From: an uncultured Prevotella sp.
Lineage (GTDB): Bacteria > Bacteroidota > Bacteroidia > Bacteroidales > Bacteroidaceae
NCBI GenBank assembly: GCA_946183415.1
Contig: CAMHAM010000025.1
Coordinates: forward strand, 1 to 39,789
DNA: 39,789 nucleotides
Direction of reading: 5' to 3'
Within the stretch, counting starts at the first letter, position 1; every line of letters starts with the position of its first letter. Positions 24,973-36,322 of the stretch are shown here, in pieces. Under the pieces are notes generated by a model, which worked only from the letters and a program-made list of their open reading frames with translations, did not search any database and was not told the DNA's origin. The position numbers and the translations under genes were made by a program.

Positions 24973-26136
24973 TTAGCAAATCTTGCGTGAACCGTCGCCG
25001 ATGACAACATCATAGACTTTTGGTTCGTGTCCGTATTTTGCATTGAACTTCTGCTTGGCATCCTCAATGAACTTCTTATAAAGGTCATTGCGAACGAGGT
25101 TGATGGTACAACCACCAAAGCCACCACCCATGATGCGGCTACCTGTTACACCATTTTCCTTGGCGATGTCGTTCAGATAGTCGAGTTCCTCACAAGATAC
25201 CTCGTAGTCCTTTGACAGTCCTTCGTGGGTCTTGTACATCATCTCACCGACTTTCTCGTAATCGCCTTCGTTCAAAGCATCGCAAACTGCAAGCACTCGA
25301 TCCTTTTCACCGAGTACAAACTTGGCACGTTTGTAATCTTCTTCACCAACCTCAGAACGTACCTCGTCAAGCTGTTCCCAAGTGCAATCACGCAGGGTCT
25401 CAAATTTTCCCTCTGGATGTTTTGCCTGGATGTGTTTAACCACATTCTCACAACTGTTACGGCGGTCATTATAAGGAGAGCCTGCCAACTGGTGCTTTAC
25501 GACAGAGTCGAGCAGAACCAAGCGATAGCCATCGGGCTTGAATGGGAAATACTCGAACTCACGGCTGCGGCAGTCAAGGCGCATCAGACAGCCTGCCTTT
25601 CCAAAGACAGAAGCAAACTGGTCCATGATACCACAATTGACACCACAATAGTTGTGCTCGGTAGCTTGACCTGCAAGAACCATATCCCACTGAGAAACCT
25701 TATTCTCACCGAAGATATCGTTCAGACCACAGGCAAAGCAACTTTCCATGGCAGCTGAAGAAGACATGCCGGCACCCAAGGGAACATCACCTGCAAAGGC
25801 GATATTGAAGCCTTTAACAGGAACGCCTAATTTCTTCATCTCCAGTGAAATACCATAGATGTATCGAGCCCAGCTGGCACGTGGACCAGCAGGATCACTT
25901 AACTTGAAGTCTACACGATCTTTCAGGTCGATGGCATAAGCCATTACGGTGTCTTCTGTACCATTGGCACGCATTTCGGCCATGACACCTTTATCGACAG
26001 CACCAGGGAATACGAAGCCGCCATTGTAATCTGTATGCTCACCAATGAGGTTGATTCGTCCAGGAGAAGCATATACGTTACCTGTCTTTCCATCAAAATG
26101 CTTGATGAAGCGGCTTCTTACAAATTCAATATCCAT
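24973..26136 (-). CDS. galK: Galactokinase
   Basis: The 387-residue protein is a GHMP kinase that phosphorylates galactose at C1 with ATP. The galactokinase signature GRINLIGEHTDYNGG is at 26-40, the ATP-binding GAGMSSSAA at 121-129, the catalytic Asp in CGIMDQFASVFGK (D172), and the third GHMP motif GGGFGGCTINLV near residue 340. It is the last gene of the galM-permease-galK operon, 28 bp after the permease. No galT or galE is present in the window, so the rest of the Leloir pathway lies elsewhere. Confidence 0.97.
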   Translation of the reverse strand: MDIEFVRSRFIKHFDGKTGNVYASPGRINLIGEHTDYNGGFVFPGAVDKGVMAEMRANGTEDTVMAYAIDLKDRVDFKLSDPAGPRASWARYIYGISLEMKKLGVPVKGFNIAFAGDVPLGAGMSSSAAMESCFACGLNDIFGENKVSQWDMVLAGQATEHNYCGVNCGIMDQFASVFGKAGCLMRLDCRSREFEYFPFKPDGYRLVLLDSVVKHQLAGSPYNDRRNSCENVVKHIQAKHPEGKFETLRDCTWEQLDEVRSEVGEEDYKRAKFVLGEKDRVLAVCDALNEGDYEKVGEMMYKTHEGLSKDYEVSCEELDYLNDIAKENGVTGSRIMGGGFGGCTINLVRNDLYKKFIEDAKQKFNAKYGHEPKVYDVVIGDGSRKIC

Positions 26137-26164
26137 AATCTTAATATTTTAGAGGTTTGATAAT

Positions 26165-27442
26165 TTAGTCTACTTTGATATCCTTGTTTACATTCTTGCA
26201 GCCGATGAGGGCATAGAATAGGATATATGCAAGCATGGCGATAACAAGCCAATAGCTGGCAATCGGACCTGCTGATTCTGCTATAGACTCTTGAATCAAC
26301 GGCATGATACCGCCACCAACAACCATTGTCATGAAAATACCCGACGCAGCTTCAGTATATTTGCCCAAACCCTCTACAGAGAGGTTGAAGATCCCCCCCC
26401 ACATGATAGAGGTGCAAAGTCCGCAGGCAGGAATGAGGAATGCTTTAGCTGGTACATCATGTCCGTTGAATCCGATAGTGACACTCTCCGGCATAAAGAT
26501 GGCAATAATCAGGAGAATGATAGCTACGGCACTGACGGTTGAAAGCTGCAGCTTAGTGGAAACCTTACCAGAGATGGCACTTGAGCATGCACGTCCGATC
26601 ATCATCAGGAGCCAGTAGGCTGCGGCCAATGTACCTCCAGCAGCTGCAGCACCCTCGAATGGAAGCTTAGTGACATAGAAATTCAACTCCATAGGGATGC
26701 CAATCTCAATACCTACATAGAAGAAAATGGCAATGACGCCAAGCACACAGTGACGGAAAGCCAGAGGGCTGCGTTCGTACTTTGGTTCAATTTTACCAAG
26801 GGTGGGCTCTGGGATTGAAACACGGCTGATAATGACAAATGAGATAGCAAATACAGCCATTCCAATGAAAAGCAATGGAGCCACGTCGCTCATGCTGGTG
26901 TCCTTGGTTACAGTACCAACGAGGATACCTGCCAACAGCGGAGTCAACGTACCAGTCAGTGAGTTCAAAGTACCACCAATCTGGATGAGCTGATTGCCCT
27001 TGTTACCACCACCTCCGAGAAGATTCAGCATAGGGTTCACTACGGTGTTCAGCATACATACACAGAAACCGCAGATGAAAGCACCCAGCAGATAAATAAT
27101 CAGATTGAGAGCCACAGGGATGCTGTTGTATGAGAAAACGTAAGTGCCGGCTCCAAACTGGCTTGAAAGATATTGGAACACCAATCCCACGATACCTACG
27201 ATAAGAGCTATCAGGGCAGTTTTCTTATATCCGTATTTAGTCAGCATCTTACCAGCTGGAATACCCATAAAGAGGTAGGCGGCAAAGTTCATCAGATTAC
27301 CCCAAGCCTTTGCAAATGGATAATCAAATCCCCAAATGTTGCCAAAGGGGGCACCCATGTTTGTTACAAAACTGATCATCGCGAAGATGAAGCACATGGT
27401 GATAATGGCAATCAGCTTGCCATTGTTCTTAGTCTCAGTCAT
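26165..27442 (-). CDS. MFS sugar permease, glucose/galactose (FucP-like) type
   Basis: The 425-residue protein has about twelve hydrophobic segments and resembles the FucP/GluP branch of the major facilitator superfamily. Examples are the N-terminal FVTNMGAPFGNIWGFDYPFAKAWGNLMNFAAYLFMGIPAG-like region and the CGFCVCMLNTVVNPMLN stretch. Its place between galM and galK suggests galactose import, probably with protons, through the inner membrane. The codons for M-W-G-G-I contain a run of eight G on the coding strand (26393-26400 as C on the plus strand), a slippage-prone tract; the frame is intact here. Substrate is inferred from context. Confidence 0.88.
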   Translation of the reverse strand: MTETKNNGKLIAIITMCFIFAMISFVTNMGAPFGNIWGFDYPFAKAWGNLMNFAAYLFMGIPAGKMLTKYGYKKTALIALIVGIVGLVFQYLSSQFGAGTYVFSYNSIPVALNLIIYLLGAFICGFCVCMLNTVVNPMLNLLGGGGNKGNQLIQIGGTLNSLTGTLTPLLAGILVGTVTKDTSMSDVAPLLFIGMAVFAISFVIISRVSIPEPTLGKIEPKYERSPLAFRHCVLGVIAIFFYVGIEIGIPMELNFYVTKLPFEGAAAAGGTLAAAYWLLMMIGRACSSAISGKVSTKLQLSTVSAVAIILLIIAIFMPESVTIGFNGHDVPAKAFLIPACGLCTSIMWGGIFNLSVEGLGKYTEAASGIFMTMVVGGGIMPLIQESIAESAGPIASYWLVIAMLAYILFYALIGCKNVNKDIKVD

Positions 27443-27469
27443 ATTCTTGTCTAATTATATGTTGGAGGA

Positions 27470-28561
27470 TTATTCGACAACACCAAAGCGATAGATCGTC
27501 TTCTGCTTATAGCGCTGACCTGGGTTCAGAACGACGCTGGGGAAGTAAGGACGATTTGGTGTGTCAGGGAAGTGCTGGGCCTCCAAACATACTGCTGAGC
27601 GGTATGGGAATGTACAATCGTTGGCTCCTTTGTAACCTGTTGCAAAGTTGGCTGTGTAAAGTTGCATACCTGGTTCTGTTGTATAGCACTCCAGTGTACG
27701 ACCGCTCTTTGGCTCGGTAATTCTGGCAGCAAAGCTCAGTTCTCCCTCTTCATGCTTGTTCAGCACGTAGTTGTGGTCATAGCCATGCCCGAACTTAATC
27801 TGCTCATTATCAGCGTTAATTTCCTTGCCGAATGTTTTTGGAGCACGGAAGTCAAACGGTGTGCCTTCCACCTTCAGAATCTCACCTGTAGGAATAGCAG
27901 TTTCATCGGTAGGCAGATAGAAGTCGGCATTAATCTCACAGATCTGATCCTCAATGGTCGGAGTGGGATCTGCTGTACCAGCCAGGCTGAAGAAGGCGTG
28001 ATGAGTCAGATTGACTATGGTCTTCTTGTTGGTGGTAGCCAGATATTCGATGATAAGTTCGTTAAGGTCTGTGAAGGTAAACTCTACGGTCACATCGAGC
28101 TCTCCAGTGAAACCTTCCTCACCATAGGATGATACACGGTGCAGAGCCAAGGAGCGTGGACCCATCTGACGGGCGTCCCATACTTTTGCATTGAAGCCTA
28201 CGGTACCACCATGTAAATGGTTGGGGCCATCGTTGAGTGCCAGCTGATAATCCTTGCCGTTCAGAGTGAACTGGCCTTTGCAGATACGGTTACCCCAGCG
28301 GCCGATCAAAGTCGACAAATAAGGCTCTTTGCCGCTCATAAGCTGCTGGATACTGCCGTGTCCCTGAATAACGTTTGCTACTTTGCCATCCTTGTCAGGT
28401 ACCATAATAGCACAAATTGCACCTCCGTAATTAGAGATGGCAACTTCATAACCTTTACGATTCTTGAGGATGTACAGGTCGGTTTTCTTACCATTAATCG
28501 TGGTCTGGAAGTTCTCCCGCTTCAGACCACACAGATTCGCTGTTTCTGTTGTATTAGCCAT
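27470..28561 (-). CDS. galM: Galactose mutarotase, cytosolic
   Basis: The 363-residue protein is an aldose 1-epimerase without signal peptide or lipobox, so it acts inside the cell. Catalytic residues are at H117 (GPNHLHGG), H187 or H188 (NLTHHAFF), D262 (GYDHNY) and E296 (TTEPGMQLY). It supplies the alpha anomer that galactokinase uses. It is the first gene of the gal operon, 27 bp ahead of the permease. The lipoprotein paralogue at 23612 has the same active-site pattern. Confidence 0.95.
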   Translation of the reverse strand: MANTTETANLCGLKRENFQTTINGKKTDLYILKNRKGYEVAISNYGGAICAIMVPDKDGKVANVIQGHGSIQQLMSGKEPYLSTLIGRWGNRICKGQFTLNGKDYQLALNDGPNHLHGGTVGFNAKVWDARQMGPRSLALHRVSSYGEEGFTGELDVTVEFTFTDLNELIIEYLATTNKKTIVNLTHHAFFSLAGTADPTPTIEDQICEINADFYLPTDETAIPTGEILKVEGTPFDFRAPKTFGKEINADNEQIKFGHGYDHNYVLNKHEEGELSFAARITEPKSGRTLECYTTEPGMQLYTANFATGYKGANDCTFPYRSAVCLEAQHFPDTPNRPYFPSVVLNPGQRYKQKTIYRFGVVE

Positions 28562-28595
28562 AATTGAATGTTTTTAGTTACAAAACAATTTTTTG

Positions 28596-28603
28596 CAAAG
28601 TAA
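28596..28603 (-). promoter_or_regulatory. Possible promoter of the gal operon
   Basis: TTACTTTG on the minus strand differs from TAnnTTTG at one position and lies 34 bp before the start codon. No TTTG is found at the usual distance, so this is weak. Confidence 0.3.
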
Positions 28604-28667
28604 CAAAAAAATATCCAAATAGACGAAGGAATCAACGAAAAAAATGTTTCCTGTGTATTAAAAAAGC

Positions 28668-29981
28668 CTAAATGCAGTTTTTCAGGAAGTCTGCAACTAC
28701 ATAACTGCTACCTCCAATGAACACTAAGTCACCATTACTGGCAGTATCTCGGGCTATTTTATAGGCTGTTGCTACATCAGGGAAACTCTCACCTGAGAGG
28801 CCGATTCCCATGCCGTACATCTTCAGTACGTCGCCTGAAATGGCACGATGATTCTTGGCTTGTGTATAATAGTAGGTCGCATCCTTTGGCAGAAGGTTCA
28901 TCACACCTTCGAAGTCCTTATCTTCCACCATGCCGAAGACGATATGCTTGTGGTGGCAGCTAACGGTACTGATCTGTTTGCTCAAGTATTTCCAGCCTTC
29001 CACGTTATGGCCTGTATCACAAATAGTAAGTGGAACGTCGCTCACTTTCTCCCAGCGCCCTCTAAGCCCAGTCAGACTGCAAACGTTCTTGAATCCGTCT
29101 CTGATCTCCTTGTTCTTGCAGGCACTTTCCCTATTGCAAGGGCAGTGATACAGATAGCCTAACTTCTCGAGTTCCTTGACGGCACACAGAATGGTATTGG
29201 TATTCTTCTCCTGATAGTTACCCATGAGTTCACCGTTCAGGATGCCGAAGTTTTTGGTGTGATATTCAGTGCCGTGGCTGGTATGTATGGTGGTGATAAT
29301 TTCCTGCTCGTCTTCTGCAAAGACGATGGGAGCATGAGTATCCTCCGACATGGCCTCGAACACCATTCTAGTCTCAGGCGTGGTCTCTCCGATAACTACT
29401 GGAACATCTTTCTTCATGATACCGGCTTTCTCTATAGCTATCTGTTCGAGCGTGGTCCCCAGGAATTGAGTGTGATCCAGTCCGATGTTAGTGATTACGG
29501 AGAGTACTGGGGTGATGATGTTTGTACAGTCCAGCCTTCCACCCATTCCCACTTCGATGACAGCGATATCCACCTTCATGTCGTCAAAGTATTTGAAGGC
29601 CATAGCTGTGACAATCTCAAAGAATGTGGGTGATAACGGCTGGAAGAAAGCCTTTTCTTTCTCCACAAAGTCTATGACATACTCTTCAGATATGGGTACT
29701 CCGTTGATACGGATTCGCTCGCTAAAATCCACAAGGTGAGGTGAGGTGTATAGTCCTACCTTGTAGCCGCACATCTGCAGGATAGCAGATAACGTGTGAG
29801 CACAGGATCCTTTACCGTTGGTACCGGCCACATGGATGGTGCGATAGTTTCGGTGTGGGTGGCCGAAATGCTCGTCCAGGGCAATGGTATTGTCCAGTCC
29901 CTCCTTATAGCCGATGGCCCCTTGCTTTTCAAACATGGGCAACTGGCTATAGAGGAATTCACACGTTTCTGAATATGTCAT
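28668..29981 (-). CDS. folC: Folylpolyglutamate synthase / dihydrofolate synthase
   Basis: The 437-residue protein is a Mur-ligase-type ATPase that adds glutamate to dihydropteroate or tetrahydrofolate. The P-loop is AGTNGKGSCAHT near residue 53. The conserved TSPHLVDFSERIRING follows, then the metal-binding IEVGMGGRLDCTN and ITNIGLDHTQFLG, and the second-domain TICDTGHNVEGW. The start at MTYSETCEFLYSQL fits the family. It follows dnaJ by 13 bp and is probably in the grpE-dnaJ transcript. Confidence 0.95.
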   Translation of the reverse strand: MTYSETCEFLYSQLPMFEKQGAIGYKEGLDNTIALDEHFGHPHRNYRTIHVAGTNGKGSCAHTLSAILQMCGYKVGLYTSPHLVDFSERIRINGVPISEEYVIDFVEKEKAFFQPLSPTFFEIVTAMAFKYFDDMKVDIAVIEVGMGGRLDCTNIITPVLSVITNIGLDHTQFLGTTLEQIAIEKAGIMKKDVPVVIGETTPETRMVFEAMSEDTHAPIVFAEDEQEIITTIHTSHGTEYHTKNFGILNGELMGNYQEKNTNTILCAVKELEKLGYLYHCPCNRESACKNKEIRDGFKNVCSLTGLRGRWEKVSDVPLTICDTGHNVEGWKYLSKQISTVSCHHKHIVFGMVEDKDFEGVMNLLPKDATYYYTQAKNHRAISGDVLKMYGMGIGLSGESFPDVATAYKIARDTASNGDLVFIGGSSYVVADFLKNCI

Positions 29982-29994
29982 ATACCTTTATATA

Positions 29995-31152
29995 TTAATT
30001 AAAGTAATTCTTGAATCTCTGGAAGATCGAGTCGCGTGTCTGCTTGTCGCCTTTGAAGTTGTCGCTGTCTTTGAACTGCTCAATGGCCAGCTTCTCCTCA
30101 CGGCTGAGTGTCTTCGGCACATAGACGCTGATGTTCACCACCAGGTCACCCTTGCCGCTGCCATAACCCTGAACAGCAGGCAGTCCCTTGCCTCTCAGTC
30201 GCAGCGTCTTGCCAGGCTGGGTGCCATTGTCGAGCTTCACCTTCAGCTTGGTGCCCTCGATAGTCGGAATCTCCACCTCGCCGCCAAGTGCTGCTGTGGG
30301 GAAGTCGAGCAGGAGGTTATAGATCAGATCATTGCCGTCGCGAACGAAGGTGTCATGCGGCTCTTCTTCAATGAACACCTGAATATCACCGTTCAGACCA
30401 TTATGCTTGCCGGCATTGCCTTTACCGGGAACATTGACAACCATACCTTCGGCTACACCGGCGGGGATGTTGATCTCAACGACCTCTTCGCCCTTTTGTA
30501 TACCAGTGCCTCCGCACTCCTTACACTTGTTCTTGATAACCTCACCTTCGCCACCGCAGACAGGACAAACGCTCTGCTGCTGCATCATGCCGAAGATACT
30601 CTGAGTTGTATGGGTGATGACACCGCTTCCGTGGCATGTCGGACAAGTCTCCTTGCCGCTTCCAGCCTCTGCACCAGAACCATTACAATGTGGGCAATGG
30701 ATATCCTTACGAACCTTAAACTTCTTGGAGACTCCTTTGTTGATCTCCTCCAGTGTCAATTTCACTTTCAGGCGCAGGTCACTGCCTCTGTGCTGCTGAG
30801 GACGGCGCGCACCACCCCCAAAGCCTCCGAAGCCGTGGCCACCGAAGATATCGCCGAACATCGAGAAGATGTCATCCATGTTCATGCTGGCACCTCCAAA
30901 GCCGTTGAAATCGAAGCCACCCATGCCTGGACCATCGAAGCCAAATTGGTCATACTGTTGGCGAGTCTTCGGATCGTGCAGCACGTTATAGGCTTCTGCC
31001 GCCTCCTTGAACTTCTCTTCAGCCTCTTTGTCACCCGGGTTGCGATCGGGGTGGTACTTGATGGCTATCTTACGATACGCTTTCTTGATCTCATCTTCTG
31101 TAGCGCTTTTCTGGACGCCCAGCACCTCGTAGTAGTCACGTTTCTGTGCCAT
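29995..31152 (-). CDS. dnaJ: Chaperone DnaJ (Hsp40)
   Basis: The 385-residue protein has all class A DnaJ parts. The J domain (about 4-70) holds the HPD triplet in YHPDRNPGD; a Gly/Phe-rich linker follows (about 75-115). Four zinc-binding repeats lie near 150-215 ([32 protein letters not shown]). The C-terminal substrate-binding domains end with a helical tail. It stimulates DnaK ATPase and delivers substrates; dnaK itself is not in the window. It follows grpE by 32 bp. Confidence 0.98.
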   Translation of the reverse strand: MAQKRDYYEVLGVQKSATEDEIKKAYRKIAIKYHPDRNPGDKEAEEKFKEAAEAYNVLHDPKTRQQYDQFGFDGPGMGGFDFNGFGGASMNMDDIFSMFGDIFGGHGFGGFGGGARRPQQHRGSDLRLKVKLTLEEINKGVSKKFKVRKDIHCPHCNGSGAEAGSGKETCPTCHGSGVITHTTQSIFGMMQQQSVCPVCGGEGEVIKNKCKECGGTGIQKGEEVVEINIPAGVAEGMVVNVPGKGNAGKHNGLNGDIQVFIEEEPHDTFVRDGNDLIYNLLLDFPTAALGGEVEIPTIEGTKLKVKLDNGTQPGKTLRLRGKGLPAVQGYGSGKGDLVVNISVYVPKTLSREEKLAIEQFKDSDNFKGDKQTRDSIFQRFKNYFN

Positions 31153-31184
31153 TATTTATTTCCTTTTTTACTTTTTTACCTTGT

Positions 31185-31778
31185 TTATTGTCCTACGGCC
31201 ACTTTTGCGTGGCGGATGACTTTGTCGTTTAGCTTATAACCCTCTTGGAGACAGTCGATGACCTTGCCTTTCTTGTCGTCGCCCATACCAGGCACCATGG
31301 CCACAGCTTCGTGAACATCAGTATCGAAGTCAGCATCCTTCGTCTCGATCTTGCTGACCCCCTGAGCCTCGAGCGTCTTCATAAACTTCTGATGAATCAG
31401 GGTCATTCCCTCACGCAGCACCTCTGGATCATCGGTCTTGGCACCATTCTCGATGGCGCGCTCCATATCGTCGAGGATGGGCAGTATGGCTGTAATCACC
31501 TTCTCACCACCGTTCAGAATCAGTTCTGCACGCTCCTTCAGCGTACGTTTGCGGTAGTTCTCAAACTCTGCTACTGAGCGTAGCCACTTGTCCTTCAGCT
31601 CTTCAATCTCTTCTTGAGCCTTCACCAGTGGGTCTTTTTCTTCAGCCTCTGGCTCTTTGTCAGCAGACTCCTCGTTTTCTGCTTCAGCGGCCCCAGTCTG
31701 CTCAGTGTTCTCAATGTTCTCTTTGTCGACTGCATCAACAGTCTCTTCTCCTTCAATCTTGATATCTTTTTCTGTCAT
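31185..31778 (-). CDS. grpE: Nucleotide exchange factor GrpE
   Basis: The 197-residue protein has a long acidic, low-complexity N-terminal region (about 1-50), a coiled-coil helix with the GrpE pattern ELKDKWLRSVAEFENYRKRT, and the C-terminal beta domain ending in GYKLNDKVIRHAKVAVGQ. GrpE dimers exchange ADP for ATP on DnaK. It precedes dnaJ, and no promoter consensus is seen in the 50 bp between it and the ABC-F gene, so it may be transcribed from the ABC-F promoter or from an unrecognised heat-shock promoter. Confidence 0.96.
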   Translation of the reverse strand: MTEKDIKIEGEETVDAVDKENIENTEQTGAAEAENEESADKEPEAEEKDPLVKAQEEIEELKDKWLRSVAEFENYRKRTLKERAELILNGGEKVITAILPILDDMERAIENGAKTDDPEVLREGMTLIHQKFMKTLEAQGVSKIETKDADFDTDVHEAVAMVPGMGDDKKGKVIDCLQEGYKLNDKVIRHAKVAVGQ

Positions 31779-31828
31779 AATAGCGGTTGTTTAAAAGTTC
31801 TGCTAACCTTTATGCAAATTCCGTGCCA

Positions 31829-33445
<1,617 letters not shown>

Positions 33446-33480
33446 TTATCCTTATACCTTATTATATATAAATTGGGCTG

Positions 33481-33512
33481 CAAAGGTACGAAAAGTTTTC
33501 GATTCTGCCAAA
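33481..33512 (-). promoter_or_regulatory. Promoter of the ABC-F gene
   Basis: TTTG (33509-33512), a 20-bp spacer and TACCTTTG (33481-33488) on the minus strand. It sits in the short gap after hisB. Confidence 0.65.
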
Positions 33513-33523
33513 TTTTAGCCCAA

Positions 33524-34600
33524 TTAAAGCATTCCCTTCGTTGAAGGCAGCTCATAATGATAGATATCACGGCGCACAGCCATTTTCAGCGAACGGGCTA
33601 GTGCCTTGAAGATTCCTTCTATCTTATGGTGCTCGTTATGCCCCTCGGCCTTGATGTTCAGATTCATCTTCGAAGCATCGCTGAGGCTCTTGAAGAAGTG
33701 TAAGAACATTTCAGTGGGCATCTCTCCGATTTTCTCACGCTTGAACTCTGCGTCCCACACCAGCCAGGGACGGCCTCCAAAGTCGAGCGCCACGCTGCAA
33801 AGACAGTCGTCCATTGGCAGGCAGTATCCGTAGCGCTCTATGCCGCGTTTATCGCCCAAAGCCTTCAAGAAGCACTCACCTAGAGCGATGGCCGTATCCT
33901 CAATCGTATGGTGCTCGTCGACTTCGAGATCTCCCTTCGTGTGAATCATAAGATCCATCATACCATGCTTTCCGATCTGCTCCAACATGTGGTCGAAGAA
34001 TCCCAACCCCGTGCTGATGTCGCACTTGCCTGTGCCATCGAGATTCACCTTGATGTGGATGTCTGTCTCCTTGGTCTTACGGCTCACCTCAGCAATCCTT
34101 TCTCCAGCGAAAAGTAGTTCTGTAATCTTATTCCATGACATTCCTTCGTCGCTCAGAATCAGTGATTTGCTGCCGATGTTTCGAGCAAAGCTTCTGTCTG
34201 TCTCGCGGTCACCGATAACGTATGAGTTGGCAATGTCATATGTTTCTGTATCGTTCATGTATTTCTCCACAAGCCCTGTGTTTGGCTTCCTTGTGGGTGC
34301 GTTGTCCTCGGGAAAGTGAGGGTCGATGAGTATCTCGTCGAATGTGATGCCTTCACCCTCCAGGGTCTGCAGGATGAAGTTGTGGACTGGCCAAAAGGTG
34401 TCTTCTGGAAATGCGTCTGTACCCAGCCCGTCCTGATTGCTCACCATGACAAGTTTGAAGTCGAGCTTCTCGCGGATGAAGGCAAGATTACGGAACACGC
34501 CTTTCACGAATTTCAACTTCTCAAAGCTGTCAATCTGTTCGTCGGCTGGCTCTTCGATGAGCGTTCCGTCACGATCTATAAACAATAGCCTTTTCTTCAT
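33524..34600 (-). CDS. hisB: Bifunctional histidinol-phosphatase / imidazoleglycerol-phosphate dehydratase
   Basis: From the ATG at 34598-34600 the product is 358 residues, starting [14 protein letters not shown]. The N-terminal HAD phosphatase domain (about 1-165) has the nucleophile motif FIDRDGTL (D9, D11) and the zinc-loop region [17 protein letters not shown]. The C-terminal dehydratase domain (about 170-358) has the metal-binding pairs [22 protein letters not shown] and [11 protein letters not shown]. It catalyses two steps of histidine biosynthesis. The frame stays open for 19 codons upstream, but those overlap the membrane protein and are not HisB-like. The gene stands apart from other his genes in this window. 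Its start overlaps the end of the upstream gene by 32 bp, which suggests translational coupling. Confidence 0.95.
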   Translation of the reverse strand: MKKRLLFIDRDGTLIEEPADEQIDSFEKLKFVKGVFRNLAFIREKLDFKLVMVSNQDGLGTDAFPEDTFWPVHNFILQTLEGEGITFDEILIDPHFPEDNAPTRKPNTGLVEKYMNDTETYDIANSYVIGDRETDRSFARNIGSKSLILSDEGMSWNKITELLFAGERIAEVSRKTKETDIHIKVNLDGTGKCDISTGLGFFDHMLEQIGKHGMMDLMIHTKGDLEVDEHHTIEDTAIALGECFLKALGDKRGIERYGYCLPMDDCLCSVALDFGGRPWLVWDAEFKREKIGEMPTEMFLHFFKSLSDASKMNLNIKAEGHNEHHKIEGIFKALARSLKMAVRRDIYHYELPSTKGML

Positions 34601-35225
34601 TATTTTTCTTAATTGATTTCTGGTTGAATTCTTCGCGTTCTTTCTCTTGTAAGGCAATGGATACCTTAGCCAGATAGAGCGGGCTGAGGACGGTCAGCCA
34701 CACGTAGGCTCTTAGGAAACCCGCTATCAGGAAGGCGCCGATCGAGAGCCACATCACGTATTCAGGCATTCCTTGAGGATCACCGTTGATCACACCCATC
34801 TGCGATTCCCAGTTGGCAGCCATCATAATGACTGAGGGTAACGAGGTGAACAGTATGAGTATCGATACGATGACGAGACACACGATTATGATCAGCAACA
34901 ACATGCCCAGATGGCGTATCCATGCCTTGAAGCCTACCTTCTGTGTTGTCTCGAAGAAGCCACACTTATGGAGCTGTCTGTTGGCCAGCCACAAGAACAC
35001 CACGACGGCCACGACCTCAATCAGCAAACCTGCTAATGTCAGGGCCGGCGATACAAGAACGGGTAGGGCAGAGGCTACAGCCGACAGCGCGGCAAAGCCG
35101 ATGGCCCATATCCATGTATGACGAAATATCCGTCTGAAATTCTCTGTAAACATACGATATCCGTCGCGTATGCACGCACGGCTGCTGCGTATCTTCTGGA
35201 GTATGTCTTTGTCTTCTTTTTCCAT
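34569..35225 (-). CDS. Membrane protein of unknown function
   Basis: From the ATG at 35223-35225 the product is 218 residues. A charged N-terminus of about 40 residues precedes roughly five hydrophobic segments: [70 protein letters not shown] and a last one near [15 protein letters not shown] Lys/Glu-rich cytosolic tail follows. I recognise no family. The longer open frame to 35330 passes through the promoter and is rejected. The last 32 bp overlap hisB in another frame. It is divergent from the oxidoreductase gene. Confidence 0.8.
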   Translation of the reverse strand: MEKEDKDILQKIRSSRACIRDGYRMFTENFRRIFRHTWIWAIGFAALSAVASALPVLVSPALTLAGLLIEVVAVVVFLWLANRQLHKCGFFETTQKVGFKAWIRHLGMLLLIIIVCLVIVSILILFTSLPSVIMMAANWESQMGVINGDPQGMPEYVMWLSIGAFLIAGFLRAYVWLTVLSPLYLAKVSIALQEKEREEFNQKSIKKNNEEKAIVYRS

Positions 35226-35246
35226 CTCTGATTGATTTTTCGTGTG

Positions 35247-35254
35247 CAAAGATA
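35247..35254 (-). promoter_or_regulatory. Promoter of the membrane protein-hisB pair (-7 box)
   Basis: TATCTTTG on the minus strand, 21 bp before the start codon. No TTTG is found at -33. Confidence 0.5.
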
Positions 35255-35273
35255 TAAAAAAAGAATGAATCTT

Positions 35274-35304
35274 TTTGTTCTCCCCCCGATTTTTCGTATC
35301 TTTG
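35274..35304 (+). promoter_or_regulatory. Promoter of the oxidoreductase group
   Basis: TTTG (35274-35277), a 19-bp spacer and TATCTTTG (35297-35304) on the plus strand, 17 bp before the ATG. The spacer contains a run of six C. Confidence 0.65.
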
Positions 35305-35321
35305 CACCAAAATTTTATGGT

Positions 35322-36314
35322 ATGAAGCAATTAAAGTGGGGATTTATAGGTTGCGGCGACGTGACAGAACGCAAGAGCGGACCAGCTTTCAGCGAGGTCA
35401 ATGGCTCGAGTGTTGAGGCGGTAATGAGCCGTACTGAGCAACGTGCGCGCACCTATGCCATCGAGCACGGCATCCGTAAGTGGTATACTGATGCTCAGGA
35501 GCTGATTGATGATCCTGACGTGAATGCAGTCTATGTGGCTACCCCGCCAGCCAGTCATGCCACTTACGCCATCATGGCCATGAAGGCTGGCAAACCCGTC
35601 TATGTGGAGAAGCCGCTGGCGGCCAGCTATGAGGATTGTGCCCGCATCAACCGCATCTCTGAGCAGACGGGCATCCCTTGTTTCGTGGCTTATTATCGTC
35701 GTTATCTGCCTTATTTCCAAAAGGTAAAGGATATCGTCAACAGCGGTCGGATAGGCAAGATTCTCAATGTCCAGATACGTTATACAGAGCCTTTGCGCCC
35801 TGCCGATGCCGAGGCCATCAGAAACGGTACGCCCCTGGCTTGGCGACTGCAGCCTGATATCGCTGGAGGCGGCTATTTCTACGATATGGCCCCTCATCAG
35901 CTCGACCTGTTGCAGGATATGTTCGGTGTTATCCTCGAAGCCCGAGGCATCTGTGCCAATCGTGGCGGCTACTACGAGGCAGAGGATTCCGTGAGTGCCT
36001 GCTTCCGTTTCGAGAACGGACTGCCTGGCAGCGGCTCTTGGTGCTACGTGGCCCACGAGAGTGCTCGCGAAGACTGTATCGAGATCATTGGCACTGAAGG
36101 GATGGTCAGCTTCTCTGTGTTCGATTATAATCCTATACGCCTGCAGACCAGCGAGGGCGATGAGAGCATCACCGTGCCCAATCCCCCTTACGTGCAGTAT
36201 CCGCTCATTAAGAATGTCATAGAGCATCTGCAAGGTCTGTCGGTGTGCACCTGTACCAGTGTCTCAGCTACACCGGTCAACTGGGTGATGGATCGTATAT
36301 TAGGCAAATTCTGA
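35322..36314 (+). CDS. Gfo/Idh/MocA-family oxidoreductase
   Basis: From the ATG at 35322, placed just after the promoter, the product is 330 residues. The N-terminal Rossmann domain starts WGFIGCGDVTERKSGPAF, with the family motif VEKPLAASYEDC carrying the EKP triplet. The C-terminal domain has GGGYFYDMAPHQLDLLQDM, whose DxxxHxxD-type pattern is typical of the catalytic His region. Such enzymes oxidise or epimerise sugars and inositols with NAD(P); the substrate cannot be told. It is the first gene of a rightward group; the next start is within 30 bp. Confidence 0.88.
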   Translation: MKQLKWGFIGCGDVTERKSGPAFSEVNGSSVEAVMSRTEQRARTYAIEHGIRKWYTDAQELIDDPDVNAVYVATPPASHATYAIMAMKAGKPVYVEKPLAASYEDCARINRISEQTGIPCFVAYYRRYLPYFQKVKDIVNSGRIGKILNVQIRYTEPLRPADAEAIRNGTPLAWRLQPDIAGGGYFYDMAPHQLDLLQDMFGVILEARGICANRGGYYEAEDSVSACFRFENGLPGSGSWCYVAHESAREDCIEIIGTEGMVSFSVFDYNPIRLQTSEGDESITVPNPPYVQYPLIKNVIEHLQGLSVCTCTSVSATPVNWVMDRILGKF

Positions 36315-36322
36315 TTACAGAT

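Noticed and set aside
26165..27442. Frameshift in the permease at the G8 tract
   Set aside because: The reading frame is intact across the tract, with normal family sequence on both sides.
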